A stretch of 10,163 bases of DNA, from NCBI GenBank assembly GCA_021786915.1, contig JAJYMP010000219.1:1-10163 (forward strand). The letters run 5' to 3'. The translations under genes and the position numbers were made by a program. The notes below the pieces were generated by a model that was given only the letters and a program-made list of their open reading frames with translations, was not told where the DNA came from and made no database searches. The stretch's first letter is position 1, and the number at the start of each line of letters is the position of its first letter. Below, one piece after another: positions 1 through 7,070 of the stretch. The stretch is from Chloroflexota bacterium (lineage in GTDB: Bacteria; Chloroflexota; Limnocylindria; Limnocylindrales; CSP1-4).

Positions 1-326
1 TCGAACCTCGGCCCTCCCGGCTCAGCACCGGGCGCTCGTCCAAGAGCCACGCATCAGCGACCTGCCGTTGAGTTTAGCGCACCCCTTCTCGCCGGAGGTC
101 GCGCGACGGCCGCCGCGTGCGTGAGTCACGCCAGGCTCAAGACGGCGGCCGGCGAGCGCGGAAGGCAGGGCGCATCCGTCGTTGGCGTCGGCGGGCACGC
201 TCGGCCATCGCCGATGCGAGTCCTCCGCGACTCAGGTGGCCTCGGCGCCGGAGGGGTCAGCGCCGGGATGATCGACCGCGAGCCGGGTTGGCGGGTGAGC
301 CCCCACGGGCGTCTCGTCCGGAGACC
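1..326. other. Gap without a recognisable gene, left edge of the window
   Basis: I find no supported coding sequence here. The open frames starting near 117 and 121 have no Shine-Dalgarno sequence, give Arg/Gly-rich translations unlike any family I know, and run across a structured repeat. The only structure I can define is the repeat at 121-233. A TetR-type regulator, often found beside EXLDI genes, is not visible here but could lie further left. Confidence 0.6.
121..233. repeat. Structured dispersed repeat, copy 1 (diverged)
   Basis: This 113-bp stretch begins GTGAGTC and ends GACTC, as does the 114-bp stretch at 2788-2901, in the same orientation. The left 38 nt match copy 2 at about 30 of 38 positions with one 1-nt gap. 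Both copies have GGCGAGCG (151-158 here) and TTGGCG (182-187) in the same places, and the right 46 nt match at about 30 of 46. The central 23 nt (159-181) look unrelated. The right end can fold alone: CGAGTC at 217-222 and GACTC at 229-233 around a 6-nt loop, as in copy 2. Pairing between the two ends is degraded here, about 10 of 15. It looks like an older copy of the same intergenic element. All counts are by eye. Confidence 0.6.
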
Positions 327-356
327 TTGACAGTATACGTATATTGCTACTCATAT
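327..356 (+). promoter_or_regulatory. Promoter with embedded palindromic operator before the EXLDI gene
   Basis: An AT-rich island stands out in GC-rich DNA. It has a consensus -35 hexamer TTGACA (327-332) with a poor -10 candidate at 350-356. TATATT at 340-345 is an alternative, better -10 without a good -35. In between lies the perfect 10-bp palindrome TATACGTATA (334-343), which extends to 331-346 with one mismatched pair. Its position would let a bound dimer block RNA polymerase. Family knowledge suggests a TetR-like repressor; no such gene is in the window. The N-terminal helix region of the EXLDI protein itself is a second candidate binder. Confidence 0.6.
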
Positions 357-369
357 CGACCCACGAACC

Positions 370-375
370 AGGAGG
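370..375 (+). promoter_or_regulatory. Ribosome binding site that fixes the EXLDI GTG start
   Basis: AGGAGG lies 7 nt before GTG at 383. The ATG at 381 is out of frame with the conserved protein. The next in-frame GTG, at 389, would be 13 nt away, so 383 is the best start. Confidence 0.75.
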
Positions 376-382
376 CTAGGAT

Positions 383-916
383 GTGCCCGTGCCGAACAAG
401 ACCATCTACGTGTCCGACGGAGACCTGCCGCTGTACCAGCGCGCGCAGGAGCTCGCAGGCGGCAACCTGTCCTCGGCCATCACCAAGGCCCTTCGCCGTT
501 GGGTCGACACCAGCGAGAGCCTCCAGGGCGGCTTCGAGGAGATCACGGTCCGCGTGGGCCTTGGCGCAGGCCGCAAGGTTCGCTTCGTGGGGGTCCTCGT
601 CGGCGAGTGGGTGGACGCCGGCACCAGCCGATCGGGCATGCCCGACGCCTATCGCGTCTATCGCGGCCGCAGTGGCAAGTTCGTGGTCCACGTGGAGCGG
701 AGCCCCGACTGGTGGGCGGTGGACGCCGAGGGGAAGCCGGCCGGCTGGCGAGGCTGGATTGGCGTTGGCGATGTCCGGTACGGGTCGAGGCCCAGGGAGT
801 CGACCCTCGAGGTCGTGGACACGATCGAGCAGCTGCGCGAGAAGGTCCCCCCGGAGCTGTTCGACATGGTCGAGCGCTCTGCCCGCCAGCCGAGCGTGGA
901 GGACCTGGACATCTGA
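383..916 (+). CDS. EXLDI family protein
   Basis: This 177-residue protein ends in Glu-Asp-Leu-Asp-Ile (173-177), the C-terminal E-x-L-D-I signature that names the EXLDI family. The N-terminus (residues 4-42) also looks like that family: a short strand (NKTIYVSD), then two predicted helices around Leu-Ala-Gly-Gly-Asn-Leu-Ser. This arrangement resembles a ribbon-helix-helix DNA-binding fold, which is my inference. The middle is beta-rich with several Trp and Tyr (about residues 95-125). No signal peptide or membrane segment is seen, so it should be cytoplasmic. As I recall the family, its molecular function is unknown and its genes often sit beside TetR regulators and DrrAB-type ABC exporters. 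Here the exporter genes follow 36 nt downstream on the same strand, behind a shared operator-bearing promoter. A regulatory or accessory role for the exporter is plausible but unproven. Confidence 0.85.
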   Translation: MPVPNKTIYVSDGDLPLYQRAQELAGGNLSSAITKALRRWVDTSESLQGGFEEITVRVGLGAGRKVRFVGVLVGEWVDAGTSRSGMPDAYRVYRGRSGKFVVHVERSPDWWAVDAEGKPAGWRGWIGVGDVRYGSRPRESTLEVVDTIEQLREKVPPELFDMVERSARQPSVEDLDI

Positions 917-922
917 GGTGCG

Positions 923-947
923 GCGCCCCTCCCGCCTCGAGGGGCGC
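923..947 (+). promoter_or_regulatory. Intercistronic hairpin over the ATPase ribosome-binding region
   Basis: GCGCCCCTC (923-931) and GAGGGGCGC (939-947) form a perfect 9-bp stem with a 7-nt loop. It starts 6 nt after the EXLDI stop codon and ends 5 nt before the ATPase ATG. The 3' arm holds the only purine-rich Shine-Dalgarno-like sequence (GAGGGG), so the folded RNA should hide it. No T-run follows, so a simple intrinsic terminator is less likely than translational control or partial attenuation. Confidence 0.6.
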
Positions 948-952
948 GGACG

Positions 953-1929
<977 letters not shown>

Positions 1930-1933
<4 letters not shown>

Positions 1934-2757
1934 CCGCCATCGCCCTCGCCGACACGTTGACGATGCTTCGGCGAAGCCTGCGCCGGATGCGGCGCTATCC
2001 GTCCCTCACGCTGTTCATCGCCGGCATCCCGGTCGTCCTGATGCTGCTGTTCGTGTACGTCTTCGGCGGCACGCTCGGCGCGGGGCTCGGGCGTTCGGCC
2101 GCGGGCCCCCTCGGCGGCACCGCGGCCGCGTCAGTCGACCGCGCCGCCTACCTCGCCTACGTCGTGCCGGGGATCCTGCTGATCGGCGTCGCGGGTGCGG
2201 GGCAGGGGACCGCGATCTCGGTGGCGATGGACATGACCGCGGGGATCATCGCGCGCTTCCGGACGATGGCGATCGGCCGCAGCTCGGTGCTGGCCGGGCA
2301 CATCCTCGGCTCGGTGGTCCAGACCCTGCTGGCCACCGCGATCGTCGTCCTGGTCGCGCTGGTGATCGGGTTCCGGCCGACGACCGGGCCGCTCGAGTGG
2401 CTGGGTGCCGCCTTGCTCTTGGCGCTGGCCGCCGTGGCGGTCAGCGCGCTGTGCGTGGCGCTGGGGCTGGCGGCGAACAGCGTCGAGACCGCGAGCAACT
2501 CGCCGATGTTCCTGACCCTGCTGCCGTTCCTGGGCTCAGGCTTCGTGCCCGCCGCCTCGACGCCGGGGCCCCTCCGCTGGTTCGCCGAGAACCAGCCGTT
2601 CACGCCGCTCAACGAGGCGCTCCGGGGCCTGCTCCTCGGTACGCCGATCGGGGGCACCGGGCTGCTGGCCGTGGCCTGGTGCGCCGGCGTTGCCGCGCTC
2701 GGGCTCATCTGGGCGCTCAGGCTGTACGAGCGGCTGCCGGTGCGGGTCGGGGGCTGA
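1930..2757 (+). CDS. DrrB-type ABC-2 transporter permease
   Basis: This 275-residue membrane protein partners the preceding ATPase. A basic cytoplasmic N-terminus (MLRRSLRRMRRYP, about residues 11-23) leads into about six hydrophobic segments, near residues 26-46, 72-92, 115-145, 155-183, 190-210 and 240-262. Conserved ABC-2 features include the PS-(I/L)TLF-type start of helix 1, VPGILLIGV (about 77-85) and the late NQPFTPLNEALRGLL stretch (about 222-236). The length is normal for DrrB. GTG 1930 overlaps the ATPase stop (GTGA) and has a strong AGGAGG 10 nt upstream (1914-1919), so it is well supported. With the ATPase it would form a two-plus-two exporter in the cytoplasmic membrane. The gene ends 30 nt before the structured repeat at 2788-2901, which may also serve as the transcript end. 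Confidence 0.92.
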
Positions 2758-2787
2758 CTCGATCGCTGCGCGCCGCCTCCTGCTCGG

Positions 2788-2901
2788 GTGAGTCGCGTCA
2801 GACTGGAGATCGGCAGTTGGCGAGCGTGACTCCCCCGCCGGACCGCGTCTTGGCGAGGGGGCGGACGCGTGCGAACTGCCGATTCGAGTCTGACGCGACT
2901 C
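2788..2901. repeat. Structured dispersed repeat, copy 2 (intact long hairpin)
   Basis: The arms are nearly fully complementary. GAGTCGCGTCAGACT (2790-2804) pairs perfectly over 15 bp with 2887-2901. After a 4-nt/3-nt internal loop, ATCGGCAGTT (2809-2818) pairs perfectly over 10 bp with 2874-2883. Inside, CCCCC (2832-2836) can pair with GGGGG (2857-2861). The right end can also fold alone, CGAGTC (2885-2890) with GACTCG (2897-2902). The sequence is a relative of 121-233. It starts 30 nt after the DrrB stop, so it could terminate or protect that transcript. It could be a non-autonomous palindromic element (REP/BIME- or MITE-like). No target-site duplication is obvious by eye. Confidence 0.75.
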
Positions 2902-2928
2902 GGGGGTGGGGCCATGCCCGCGATTGGC

Positions 2929-2968
2929 CCGGACAGGTGCCATGGCCGACCGCCCCAAGCCTGTCCGG
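2929..2968. repeat. 9-bp inverted repeat with 22-nt spacer
   Basis: CCGGACAGG (2929-2937) and CCTGTCCGG (2960-2968) are perfect complements. The spacer holds the palindrome GCCATGGC (2939-2946). It lies between the exporter cassette and the sugar operon and is not explained by a gene. It could be a terminator stem without a T-run, or a pair of half-sites for a regulator. Confidence 0.5.
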
Positions 2969-3023
2969 TATCGCATCCGCGACTACGTGCATGGCCCACC
3001 GCTCGGACACCCCCGCCGTGGCA

Positions 3024-3048
3024 CCGGGGCGTGCCAAGTGCGCCCCGG
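3024..3048. repeat. 8-bp GC hairpin in the gap before the sugar operon
   Basis: CCGGGGCG (3024-3031) and CGCCCCGG (3041-3048) pair perfectly around a 9-nt loop. An outer pairing CGGAC (3004-3008) with GTCCG (3053-3057) could extend the fold. A smaller stem, AGCGAG/CTCGCT (3065-3070 and 3074-3079), follows. No gene covers this stretch, and I cannot say whether these act as terminators or as RNA structures. Confidence 0.4.
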
Positions 3049-3146
3049 CGGCGTCCGACGGGAGAGCGAGAGGCTCGCTTGGCCGAGCATGACCGAGGGG
3101 CAGGCTCACAGCGCGGAGCGCGTTGCGCGGCGGTGTCGAAAACGGG

Positions 3147-3175
3147 TTGCAGGCGGTCTGCGGATGCGCTACCGT
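3147..3175 (+). promoter_or_regulatory. Candidate promoter of the sugar transporter operon
   Basis: TTGCAG (3147-3152) is a good -35 match. Seventeen nt later TACCGT (3170-3175) fits only the most conserved -10 bases (T, A, final T). Transcription would start near 3182, exactly where the operator array begins, a classic place for repression. The -10 is weak, so this is a suggestion. Confidence 0.4.
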
Positions 3176-3182
3176 TCGGCCC

Positions 3183-3221
3183 CGTTACCGATAACCGTTA
3201 CCCGTAACCGTTACCGGTAAC
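3183..3221 (+). promoter_or_regulatory. Triple tandem operator, probably for the LacI-family regulator
   Basis: Three 13-bp units lie head to tail at 3183-3195, 3196-3208 and 3209-3221. Each reads CGTTACC, two variable bases, TAAC; only the two central positions change (GA, CG, GG). The third contains the perfect 12-bp palindrome GTTACCGGTAAC (3210-3221) and the first two are near-palindromes. A central CG with symmetric arms is typical of LacI-family operators. The sites lie 49 nt or more before the ATPase ATG (3270), just downstream of the candidate promoter. The regulator encoded at 7071 is the obvious candidate; binding is inferred. Confidence 0.75.
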
Positions 3222-3269
3222 CGGCACCCTCCCGCAACGTCGTCAGCCAGACCTCCTAGAGGATCCGCG

Positions 3270-4817
3270 ATGGGTGAGCTCCTGGTCGAGATGACGGGCA
3301 TCTCGAAGTCGTTTCCCGGCGTGCATGCCCTGGACGACGCCCAGTTCGAGCTTCGTGGGGGCGAGGTGCATGCGCTGGTCGGCGAGAATGGCGCCGGCAA
3401 GTCCACGCTCATGAAGGTCCTGTGCGGGATCTACGCCCGCGACGCAGGCGTGATCAAAGTAAAAGGCGTTGAGGCGTACCCCGCCACCCCGAAGGCAGCC
3501 CAGGACCTCGGCATCGCGATCATCCATCAGGAGCTCAACCTGATGGGGCACCTCACCGTCGCCCAGAACATCTTCATCGGCCGCGAGCCGCATCGGGGCC
3601 TGCTGCTGGACGAGAAGGCCCTCAACCGCAAGGCCACGGAGCTGTTCGAGGAGCTGCACATCCTCCTCGATCCCCGCATTCGCGTCTCGAGGCTGGCCGT
3701 CGCGCAGCAGCAGATGGTCGAGATCGCCAAGGCCTTCTCGTACAACTCGGACGTCCTGATCATGGACGAGCCCACCGCAGCCCTCACCGATACGGAGATC
3801 GACGAGCTCTTCCGAATCACGCGCACCCTCCGCGACCGCGGGCACGGGATCGTCCACATCTCCCACCGCCTCGAAGAGCTTCGGCAGATCAGCGACCGCG
3901 TGACAGTCATGCGGGACGGCCGCTACATCAACACGGTCGTGACCGCCGAGACGAACATCCAGCAGATCATCAGCATGATGGTCGGCCGCACGATCTTCGA
4001 GGCCGCGCCGGAACTCCCCGAGAATCCCAGCCAGGAAGTCGTGCTCGAGGTCCGCCATCTCAACCGCGGTCGGCAGGTCCGCGACGTCAGCTTCCAGCTC
4101 CGCCGCGGTGAGATCCTCGGCGTGGCGGGGCTTGTGGGCGCTGGCCGGACCGAGGTGATGCGCGCTGTCTTCGCGGCCGACAAGCCCGAGTCCGGGCAAG
4201 TCCTCATCAACGGCGAGCCGGTCGTGATCAAGAACCCCGGTGACGCCGTGCGACACGGCATCGCGTACCTGTCCGAGGACCGGAAACGGTATGGTCTGGC
4301 GCTCGGTATGGACGTTGAGCTCAACACCGTCCTCGCGTCCATGCGTCGCTTCATGAACCGGTTCGGCTGGATGCGCGCCAGGGCCACGCGCGCGCAAGCA
4401 CTCAAGCTCGTGGAGACGCTCGCGATCAAGACGCCGGGGATCGGCCAGCGGGTCAAGAACCTGTCGGGCGGCAACCAGCAGAAGGTCGTCATCGCGAAAT
4501 GGCTTACCGCCGACACCGACATCCTGATCTTCGACGAGCCCACGCGCGGCATCGACGTGGGCGCCAAGAGCGAGATCTACAAGCTGCTCAATGACTTGGC
4601 GCGCCGAGGCAAGGCCGTGATCATGATCAGCTCCGAGCTGCCCGAGATCCTACGGATGAGCCACAGGATCCTCGTGATGTGCGAGGGCCGCATCACGGGT
4701 GAGTTGAGCGCGGCCGAGGCTACCCAGGAACGGATCATGACCCTCGCCACCCAGCGCGAATCGGTGGCTACGGCCAGCCCCGAGACGAGCACCGCCATGA
4801 GCGTCGGAGCGAACTGA
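3270..4817 (+). CDS. rbsA: Ribose/galactose-type sugar ABC transporter, double ATP-binding protein
   Basis: This 515-residue cytoplasmic protein has two fused ABC domains, as in RbsA and MglA, and powers sugar import. Domain 1 has Walker A GENGAGKS (38-45), a degenerate signature LAVAQQQM, Walker B LIMDE (163-167) and H-loop His199. Domain 2 has the degenerate P-loop GLVGAGRTE (287-295) usual in this family, a full signature LSGGNQQK (398-405) and Walker B LIFDE (419-423). Length matches the family (about 500). ATG 3270 has AGAGGA 6 nt upstream (3258-3263). The stop overlaps the permease ATG by one base (TGATG), so the two should be co-translated. The operator array upstream points to repression by a LacI protein. 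The symbol marks the family; ribose itself is not shown to be the substrate. Confidence 0.95.
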   Translation: MGELLVEMTGISKSFPGVHALDDAQFELRGGEVHALVGENGAGKSTLMKVLCGIYARDAGVIKVKGVEAYPATPKAAQDLGIAIIHQELNLMGHLTVAQNIFIGREPHRGLLLDEKALNRKATELFEELHILLDPRIRVSRLAVAQQQMVEIAKAFSYNSDVLIMDEPTAALTDTEIDELFRITRTLRDRGHGIVHISHRLEELRQISDRVTVMRDGRYINTVVTAETNIQQIISMMVGRTIFEAAPELPENPSQEVVLEVRHLNRGRQVRDVSFQLRRGEILGVAGLVGAGRTEVMRAVFAADKPESGQVLINGEPVVIKNPGDAVRHGIAYLSEDRKRYGLALGMDVELNTVLASMRRFMNRFGWMRARATRAQALKLVETLAIKTPGIGQRVKNLSGGNQQKVVIAKWLTADTDILIFDEPTRGIDVGAKSEIYKLLNDLARRGKAVIMISSELPEILRMSHRILVMCEGRITGELSAAEATQERIMTLATQRESVATASPETSTAMSVGAN

Positions 4818-5803
4818 TGCAGACCACGACGGCGTCTACCTCCCGGATCCGTACGCTCGCGACGGGCGAGTCGGTCCAGCGGCTGCTCGCGCTCGGTGCA
4901 CTCGTCATCCTCCTCGTCTTCTTCTCGATCATCGCGCCCAACTTCGCGACCCTCGAGAACTACCGCAACATCCTCACGGCAACGGCGTCGAACGGCCTCC
5001 TCGCCACCGGCGTCACGTTCGCGATCATCACCGGCGGGATCGACCTCTCGATCGGGACGGGCACGGCCTTCACCTCGGTGGCGATGGGGATCGTCGCCGT
5101 CAACTGGGGGCTGCCGCTGCCGCTCGGCCTGCTTGCCGGTTTGGCGTCGGGCGGGCTCGTCGGCCTCATCAACGGCATGCTGATCGCCAAGGCCAAGCTC
5201 CCGCCGTTCATTGCGACCCTGGGCATGCTCTACGTCACACTGGGGATGGCCCAGGTGCTCTCGGACGTCCATCCGATCTACTTCACCGATTCGCAGCCCG
5301 CCCTCCAGGACTTCTTCATGGGCAAGCCCATCGCGGGCATCCCGAACATCGTGTGGGTCATGTTCGGCGGCGCCGCGGTCGCCTGGGTTCTGCTCAACAA
5401 GACGGTGCTCGGCAGGTACACCTTCGCCATCGGCTCGAACGAGGAGGCGACCCGGCTCTCCGGCGTGAACGTCGACCGCTGGAAGATTGCGGTCTATGTC
5501 GTCGGTGGCGTGTTCGTCGGCCTCGCCGGCATCGTCCTCGCGGCACGCAGCGCATCCGCGCAGCCGAGCCAGGGCATGGGCTACGAGCTGAACGCCATCG
5601 CCGCCGCCGTCATCGGCGGCACCTCCCTCGCGGGTGGCGAAGGGAGCATCGTCGGCACGCTGATCGGCGCCTTCCTCATCAGCACCCTTGGCACAGGGCT
5701 GTCGGTCGACAACGTCCCGCAGCAGTTCCAGTACGTCATCACGGGCCTCGTCGTCATCGGGGCGGTTTGGCTCGACATCTTCAGGCGACGCTCCAGGGCT
5801 TGA
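4817..5803 (+). CDS. rbsC: Ribose-type sugar ABC transporter permease
   Basis: This 328-residue integral membrane protein belongs to the branched-chain amino acid/monosaccharide permease superfamily (BPD_transp_2). After a short polar N-terminus, the first hydrophobic helix spans about residues 23-41. The family hallmark GGIDLS lies at 73-78, and the cytoplasmic coupling region with IGGTSLAGGEGS at 266-277. Eight to ten hydrophobic segments are visible, and a short basic tail (RRRSR) ends the protein. Length is typical (about 320). The start is set by TGATG coupling with the ATPase. Two copies would form the channel with the double ATPase. A 105-nt gap with a stem-loop separates it from the binding-protein gene. 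Substrate unknown. Confidence 0.95.
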   Translation: MQTTTASTSRIRTLATGESVQRLLALGALVILLVFFSIIAPNFATLENYRNILTATASNGLLATGVTFAIITGGIDLSIGTGTAFTSVAMGIVAVNWGLPLPLGLLAGLASGGLVGLINGMLIAKAKLPPFIATLGMLYVTLGMAQVLSDVHPIYFTDSQPALQDFFMGKPIAGIPNIVWVMFGGAAVAWVLLNKTVLGRYTFAIGSNEEATRLSGVNVDRWKIAVYVVGGVFVGLAGIVLAARSASAQPSQGMGYELNAIAAAVIGGTSLAGGEGSIVGTLIGAFLISTLGTGLSVDNVPQQFQYVITGLVVIGAVWLDIFRRRSRA

Positions 5804-5848
5804 CCCTCGTCGCCCCGCGCTCTCGCGTCCCCCCACATAGGGCCATGG

Positions 5849-5870
5849 GTCGGGTCCAAGAGGACCCGGC
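5849..5870 (+). promoter_or_regulatory. Stem-loop between permease and binding-protein genes
   Basis: CGGGTCC (5851-5857) and GGACCCG (5862-5868) form a perfect 7-bp stem with loop AAGA. A wobble and a G-C pair extend it to 5849-5870. It lies in the 105-nt gap upstream of the lipoprotein gene. Such structures often protect mRNA ends so that the binding protein is made in excess; that role is inferred. No T-run follows. Confidence 0.5.
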
Positions 5871-5908
5871 AGATCGGTCAGCGAACACTAGTCTCGGATG
5901 GAGGAGAA

Positions 5909-6961
5909 ATGAAGCTCACGCGCATCCTTGGCCTCGCCGCCACGGCCGCGATCGTGGCAAGCGCCTGTTCGGGCGCGGCCGCATCGCCGTCCGCAGCACC
6001 TGCCTCGCAGGCTGCGGCATCCCAGCCGGCCGCCTCGTCGGGCACGGGCGCCGCCTCCGCCTACACGCCGCCGACGGACGCCGGCGCGGCCAAGGGCAAG
6101 ACGATCGCCATCGTCTCGAAGGGCGAGCAGCACGCATTCTGGCAGGCCGTCAAGAAGGGCGCCCTCGACGAGGCCGCGAAGCTCGGCGTCAGCGTCACCT
6201 ACCAGGGTCCCGCGAATGAGACCATGGTCAACGACCAGCTGCAGATGCTGCAGAACGCGCTGACCAACAACCCTGCGGCAGTGTGCTTCGCCGCCCTCGA
6301 CAGCAAGGCCGCGGGCGACCTGCTCAACCAGGCCAAGTCCAAGAACATTCCGGTTGTCGGCTTCGACTCCGGCGTTGACAGCACCATCCCGGTGACCACC
6401 GTGGCCACCGACAACATCGCCGCCGCCGGCCTCGCCGCAAAGAAGCTCGCGGCCCTCATCGGCGACTCGGGCAAGGTTGCCGTCATCGTCCACGACCAGA
6501 CCTCGCAGACGGGCATCACCCGCCGCGACGGCTTCGTCGCCGAGATGAAGAATCACCCCAACATCCAGATCGTCTCGATCCAGTACGGCGCGGGCGACCA
6601 CCAGAAGTCGGCCGACCTCGCCAAGGGCATCATGACGGCCAATCCGGACCTCAAGGGCTTCTTCGGGGCCAATGAGGGCTCGATCGACGGCGTCCTCGAC
6701 GCCCTCAAGGAGACCGGCAACACCAGCAAGATCGTCGCCGTCGGCTACGACTCCGGCCAGCAGCAGCTGGACGCCATCAACAGCGGCGCCGAGGCTGGCG
6801 CGATCACGCAGAACCCCATCGGCATCGGCGCCAAGTGCGTTGACGCCGCCGTCGACGCAGTCAACGGCAAGACCCTGCCCAAGACCATCGACACCGGCTT
6901 CTTCTGGTACGACAAGACCAACATCAACAACCCCGAGATCCAGGCCGTCCTCTACAAGTAG
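5909..6961 (+). CDS. Sugar ABC transporter substrate-binding lipoprotein (RbsB-like)
   Basis: This 350-residue periplasmic-binding-protein-like domain captures the sugar outside the membrane. A basic, hydrophobic signal peptide (1-19) ends in Ala-Ser-Ala-Cys, and Cys20 should be lipidated. The -3 residue is Ala rather than the usual Leu. Residues 21-61 form an Ala/Ser/Pro/Gln-rich tether. The type 1 periplasmic-binding fold starts at KTIAIVSKG (64-72). His75, Phe77 and Trp78 lie where aromatic sugar-stacking residues are usual. Further on, VVGFDSGV and VGYDSGQ mark binding-cleft strands. ATG 5909 follows GGAGGAG (5900-5906), close but strong. Order ATPase-permease-binding protein matches rbs operons. 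A strong hairpin follows the stop. The ligand cannot be read from sequence; a hexose or pentose, possibly modified, is likely. Confidence 0.93.
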   Translation: MKLTRILGLAATAAIVASACSGAAASPSAAPASQAAASQPAASSGTGAASAYTPPTDAGAAKGKTIAIVSKGEQHAFWQAVKKGALDEAAKLGVSVTYQGPANETMVNDQLQMLQNALTNNPAAVCFAALDSKAAGDLLNQAKSKNIPVVGFDSGVDSTIPVTTVATDNIAAAGLAAKKLAALIGDSGKVAVIVHDQTSQTGITRRDGFVAEMKNHPNIQIVSIQYGAGDHQKSADLAKGIMTANPDLKGFFGANEGSIDGVLDALKETGNTSKIVAVGYDSGQQQLDAINSGAEAGAITQNPIGIGAKCVDAAVDAVNGKTLPKTIDTGFFWYDKTNINNPEIQAVLYK

Positions 6962-6983
6962 GACCCCCTCTCAGGCGTTCCCT

Positions 6984-7020
6984 ATCGGGGGGCCGACCGG
7001 TCCGCGGCCGGCCCCCCGAT
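6984..7020 (+). terminator. Strong GC-rich hairpin after the transporter operon
   Basis: ATCGGGGGGCCG (6984-6995) and CGGCCCCCCGAT (7009-7020) make a perfect 12-bp stem, extended by 3 more pairs after one mismatch, with a 5-nt loop. It begins 23 nt after the binding-protein stop. No T-run follows, which is common in GC-rich genomes. It may stop transcription fully or partly, making the transporter mRNA separate from the regulator-aldolase-kinase genes. Confidence 0.7.
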
Positions 7021-7046
7021 CTCCCCGCGGCCGCCCAGCGGCCCGC

Positions 7047-7056
7047 CCACCGGTGG
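7047..7056. promoter_or_regulatory. Short palindrome upstream of the LacI gene, possible autoregulatory site
   Basis: CCACCGGTGG is a perfect 10-bp palindrome 14 nt before the regulator ATG. It shares the ACCGGT centre of the perfect operator at 3210-3221 but not its arms. It could be a weak autoregulatory site, or chance in GC-rich DNA. Confidence 0.25.
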
Positions 7057-7070
7057 TACCCACCCCTTCC

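Noticed and set aside
1..60. Possible 3' half of a tRNA on the - strand (GGTTCGA plus a CCCGG/CCGGG stem with a 7-nt loop)
   Set aside because: The loop TGCTGAG lacks the required T at position 33, and no D-arm or acceptor stem can be paired within the window.
2906..3220. Short + strand open frame in the gap (104 codons, inner ATG at 2942)
   Set aside because: No ribosome-binding site, Arg/Pro/Gly-rich without a known domain, and its 3' end runs through the operator array.
3183..3221. Short repeats at 3183-3221 as a CRISPR array or replication iterons
   Set aside because: Units are 13 bp with no spacers, and there are no cas or rep genes nearby; palindromic operators next to a LacI-controlled operon explain them better.
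3243..4397. 384-codon - strand open frame opposite the sugar ATPase
   Set aside because: Mirror frame of the double ABC ATPase, whose motifs are unmistakable on the + strand.
6672..7070. Longer N-terminus for the LacI protein from an upstream start at 6672
   Set aside because: That part overlaps the binding-protein gene in another frame and lacks any LacI similarity; the helix-turn-helix starts directly after ATG 7071.
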